DNA from: Candidatus Omnitrophota bacterium
GTDB taxonomy: Bacteria > Omnitrophota > Gorgyraeia > Tantalellales > Tantalellaceae
Length of the DNA stretch: 32,384 bases
Assembly: GCA_024277375.1 (NCBI GenBank)
Contig: JAJRVD010000085.1
Location: forward strand, 1-32,384
Direction of reading: 5' to 3'
Both the position numbers and the translations under genes were made by a program. The notes beneath the pieces were generated by a model. That model saw nothing but the letters and a program-made list of their open reading frames with translations. It ran no database searches and was not told the DNA's origin. This document shows, piece by piece, positions 31,111-32,384 of the stretch; position 1 is the first letter of the stretch, and every line of letters begins with the position of its first letter.

Positions 31111-31254
31111 ATACAGGAAAGAGGGAAGTCCGTGAGAATCGGACGCGGTCCCGCCGCTGTAACCGGAGACGAAAGCTTCAGTAAGGTCACTGTCTGATAG
31201 ATGGGAAGGCCGAAACGAGTAGGAAGACCCGGGAGCCAGAAGACCTGCCTGTGT
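31111..31254 (+). ncRNA. Cobalamin (B12) riboswitch aptamer
   Basis: The conserved core is readable: GGGAAGTCCGTGAGAATCGG, then ACGCGGTCCCGCCGCTGTAA, and the B12 box AGCCAGAAGACCTGCCT at 31234-31250. A 7-bp P1 stem pairs ATACAGG (31111-31117) with CCTGTGT (31248-31254). Binding of adenosyl- or another cobalamin normally switches off the downstream gene, here by the terminator at 31309-31363. Which form of cobalamin is bound cannot be told by eye. Confidence 0.95.
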
Positions 31255-31308
31255 GCTAATAGTGTCGGTGAGAGCTCGCGGAAGCTCGTCGGACCATATA
31301 GGACTTTT

Positions 31309-31363
31309 AAAACGGGGAGTTCTTGGCATTTATGATAGTGCTGAGGGCTCCCCGTTTTTTTTT
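31309..31363 (+). terminator. Riboswitch-controlled intrinsic terminator
   Basis: AAAACGGGGAG (31309-31319) pairs with CTCCCCGTTTT (31348-31358), and the T-run of nine continues to 31363. It sits between the cobalamin aptamer and the receptor start codon, where the expression platform is expected. I could not identify the anti-terminator with confidence. Confidence 0.9.
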
Positions 31364-31395
31364 GTAAATAGTTAAGGGTAGACAGGAGGAGTATA

Positions 31396-32384
31396 GTGAA
31401 AAAAGTAGTATTGTTGACGGTATTGGTAAATCTGATATTCGCGGGGACAGTTGTTCTCGCGGAAGATGTAAAGAGTGATAAAGAAAAGATGAAGCTTACC
31501 GATCTGGTAAAAAAACCGCTTCACATTATATTGGATCCAATCGGCGGAGGGGGTTTTGCGGATCTGATCATGTTTCCCGTAGAAACAGTTACACGTCCGC
31601 TTTTTGATCTTGGCGATGTTGTAATAACCCCGGGAAGAACCAGGGAATATGTGTATAACATAAACAAAAGTATCAGCGTTATCGATAGTGAAGATATGGA
31701 ATACACGAACTATCGGGATGTTGGCCAGGCGCTTACTCACCATTCGGGAATTGTAAGCAGCGGATATTTTGGGAACGAAAAGGATGCGCAGGTCGCAATA
31801 AGGGGTTTTGGTGAAACGGGACTTATGAATTATCTTGTTTTAGTCGATGGCAGGCGGACAAACCAGATAGACATGTCTGGAGCGGATCTTGCCCAGGTAG
31901 ATATTTCTTCTATCGAAAGGATTGAGATCATAAAAGGCGGTAATTCTGTGCTCTATGGTGACAATGCTACCGGCGGAGTTATCAATATTATAACGAAAGA
32001 AGGAAAAGAAGGGCATCATGTTAAATATGAACAACGATTAGGAAGCTATCAAAGCCACAAAGAGTATGTTTCTACAAATGGATCGGAAAAATTTCTTGAT
32101 TATTTCGCCAGCTATTCTTTTCAGGATTCAGATGGATACAGGTTGAATAACGCGTATGAGGCGAACGATGCTTTTGCAAGCATCATGGTGAAACCTGACG
32201 ATTTTCTGGATGTACATTTTTCATCGGGCTATCATAATGATTGGTATGGTCAGCCGGGAGCACTATATGACGGCAATATCCAGAGCGACGGGCGAGAAGG
32301 CTCGCGATTTCCGGATGATAAAGCGAAGACAGAGGATTACTATTTCACTATGACACCAAGGCTTTTTGGAGAAGTAGAAGGGCA
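31396..32384 (+). CDS. TonB-dependent outer-membrane receptor, probable corrinoid transporter (partial)
   Basis: An open frame from GTG 31396 (AGGAGGAG upstream) runs past the right edge, giving 329 complete codons. A signal peptide of about 22 residues ends TVVLA. About 50 residues later DVVITPGRTRE resembles a TonB box. The plug domain follows, with GQALTHHSGIVSSGYFG, VAIRGFGETGLMNYLVLVDG, IERIEIIKGGNSVLYGDNAT and GGVINIITKEGKEG, then the first barrel strands. Control by a cobalamin riboswitch makes B12 or another corrinoid the likely ligand (BtuB-like). The barrel end, needed to confirm this, is outside the window. The segment between signal peptide and TonB box (KLTDLVKKPLHIILDPIGGG) is unusual for BtuB. 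Confidence 0.9.
   Translation, partial: MKKVVLLTVLVNLIFAGTVVLAEDVKSDKEKMKLTDLVKKPLHIILDPIGGGGFADLIMFPVETVTRPLFDLGDVVITPGRTREYVYNINKSISVIDSEDMEYTNYRDVGQALTHHSGIVSSGYFGNEKDAQVAIRGFGETGLMNYLVLVDGRRTNQIDMSGADLAQVDISSIERIEIIKGGNSVLYGDNATGGVINIITKEGKEGHHVKYEQRLGSYQSHKEYVSTNGSEKFLDYFASYSFQDSDGYRLNNAYEANDAFASIMVKPDDFLDVHFSSGYHNDWYGQPGALYDGNIQSDGREGSRFPDDKAKTEDYYFTMTPRLFGEVEG

Larger units (their letters stand above)
31065..31395 (+). other. 331-bp leader region: palindrome, cobalamin riboswitch and terminator
   Basis: No protein-coding gene is supported here. From left to right it contains a 30-bp palindrome (31070-31099), the cobalamin aptamer (31111-31254), a linker with a GAGCT/AGCTC inverted repeat (31272-31287), an intrinsic terminator (31309-31363), and the AGGAGGAG ribosome binding site of the receptor gene. 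Confidence 0.85.

Overview
The window looks like a bacterial chromosome segment. It carries a complete S10-spc-alpha ribosomal protein superoperon, then DNA repair genes, an amino-acid/lipoate/envelope-lipid operon, and finally a vitamin B12-controlled outer-membrane receptor that runs off the right edge. Every supported gene is on the + strand. An outer membrane is implied by the LpxL-like acyltransferase, the TonB-dependent receptor and the lipoprotein nuclease. Several ribosomal proteins have low-complexity tails, L30 is missing, and short palindromic repeats are scattered between genes. I infer an uncultured diderm lineage such as Candidatus Omnitrophota, with low confidence, because no rRNA is present.

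1-15,810: the 3' end of tuf, then rpsJ-rplC-rplD-rplW-rplB-rpsS-rplV-rpsC-rplP-rpmC-rpsQ-rplN-rplX-rplE-rpsN-rpsH-rplF-rplR-rpsE-rplO-secY-adk-map-infA-rpmJ-rpsM-rpsK-rpsD-rpoA-rplQ. The order is canonical except that rpmD is absent between rpsE and rplO. A rho-independent terminator follows rplQ. S4, S14, L24, L36 and adenylate kinase all keep zinc-type cysteine sets.

15,811-22,337: mutS, mutL (with the endonuclease motif), nth (endonuclease III) and a lipoprotein thermonuclease with a likely C-terminal OB-fold. The spaces between these genes hold several hairpin and palindrome elements, including a compound insertion bounded by an 11-bp direct repeat just upstream of nth.

22,338-30,514: a tightly packed run that is probably one operon. 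It encodes an aspartate-type aminotransferase, both subunits of an isopropylmalate isomerase/homoaconitase-family hydro-lyase, LipB, a free-standing 79-residue lipoyl domain, an AlaC-like aminotransferase, a GT28 glycolipid glycosyltransferase, an LpxL-like acyltransferase, a DPM1-like GT2 glycosyltransferase and a small membrane protein. The standalone lipoyl carrier overlapping lipB is the least conventional part.

30,515-32,384: a good promoter drives a DUF6580-type membrane protein that is interrupted by a single in-frame TAG. Next come a 30-bp perfect palindrome, a cobalamin riboswitch with its terminator, and the N-terminal third or so of a TonB-dependent receptor, probably a BtuB-like corrinoid transporter. 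No tRNA, rRNA, CRISPR array, complete insertion sequence or obviously new multi-gene defence system is visible.
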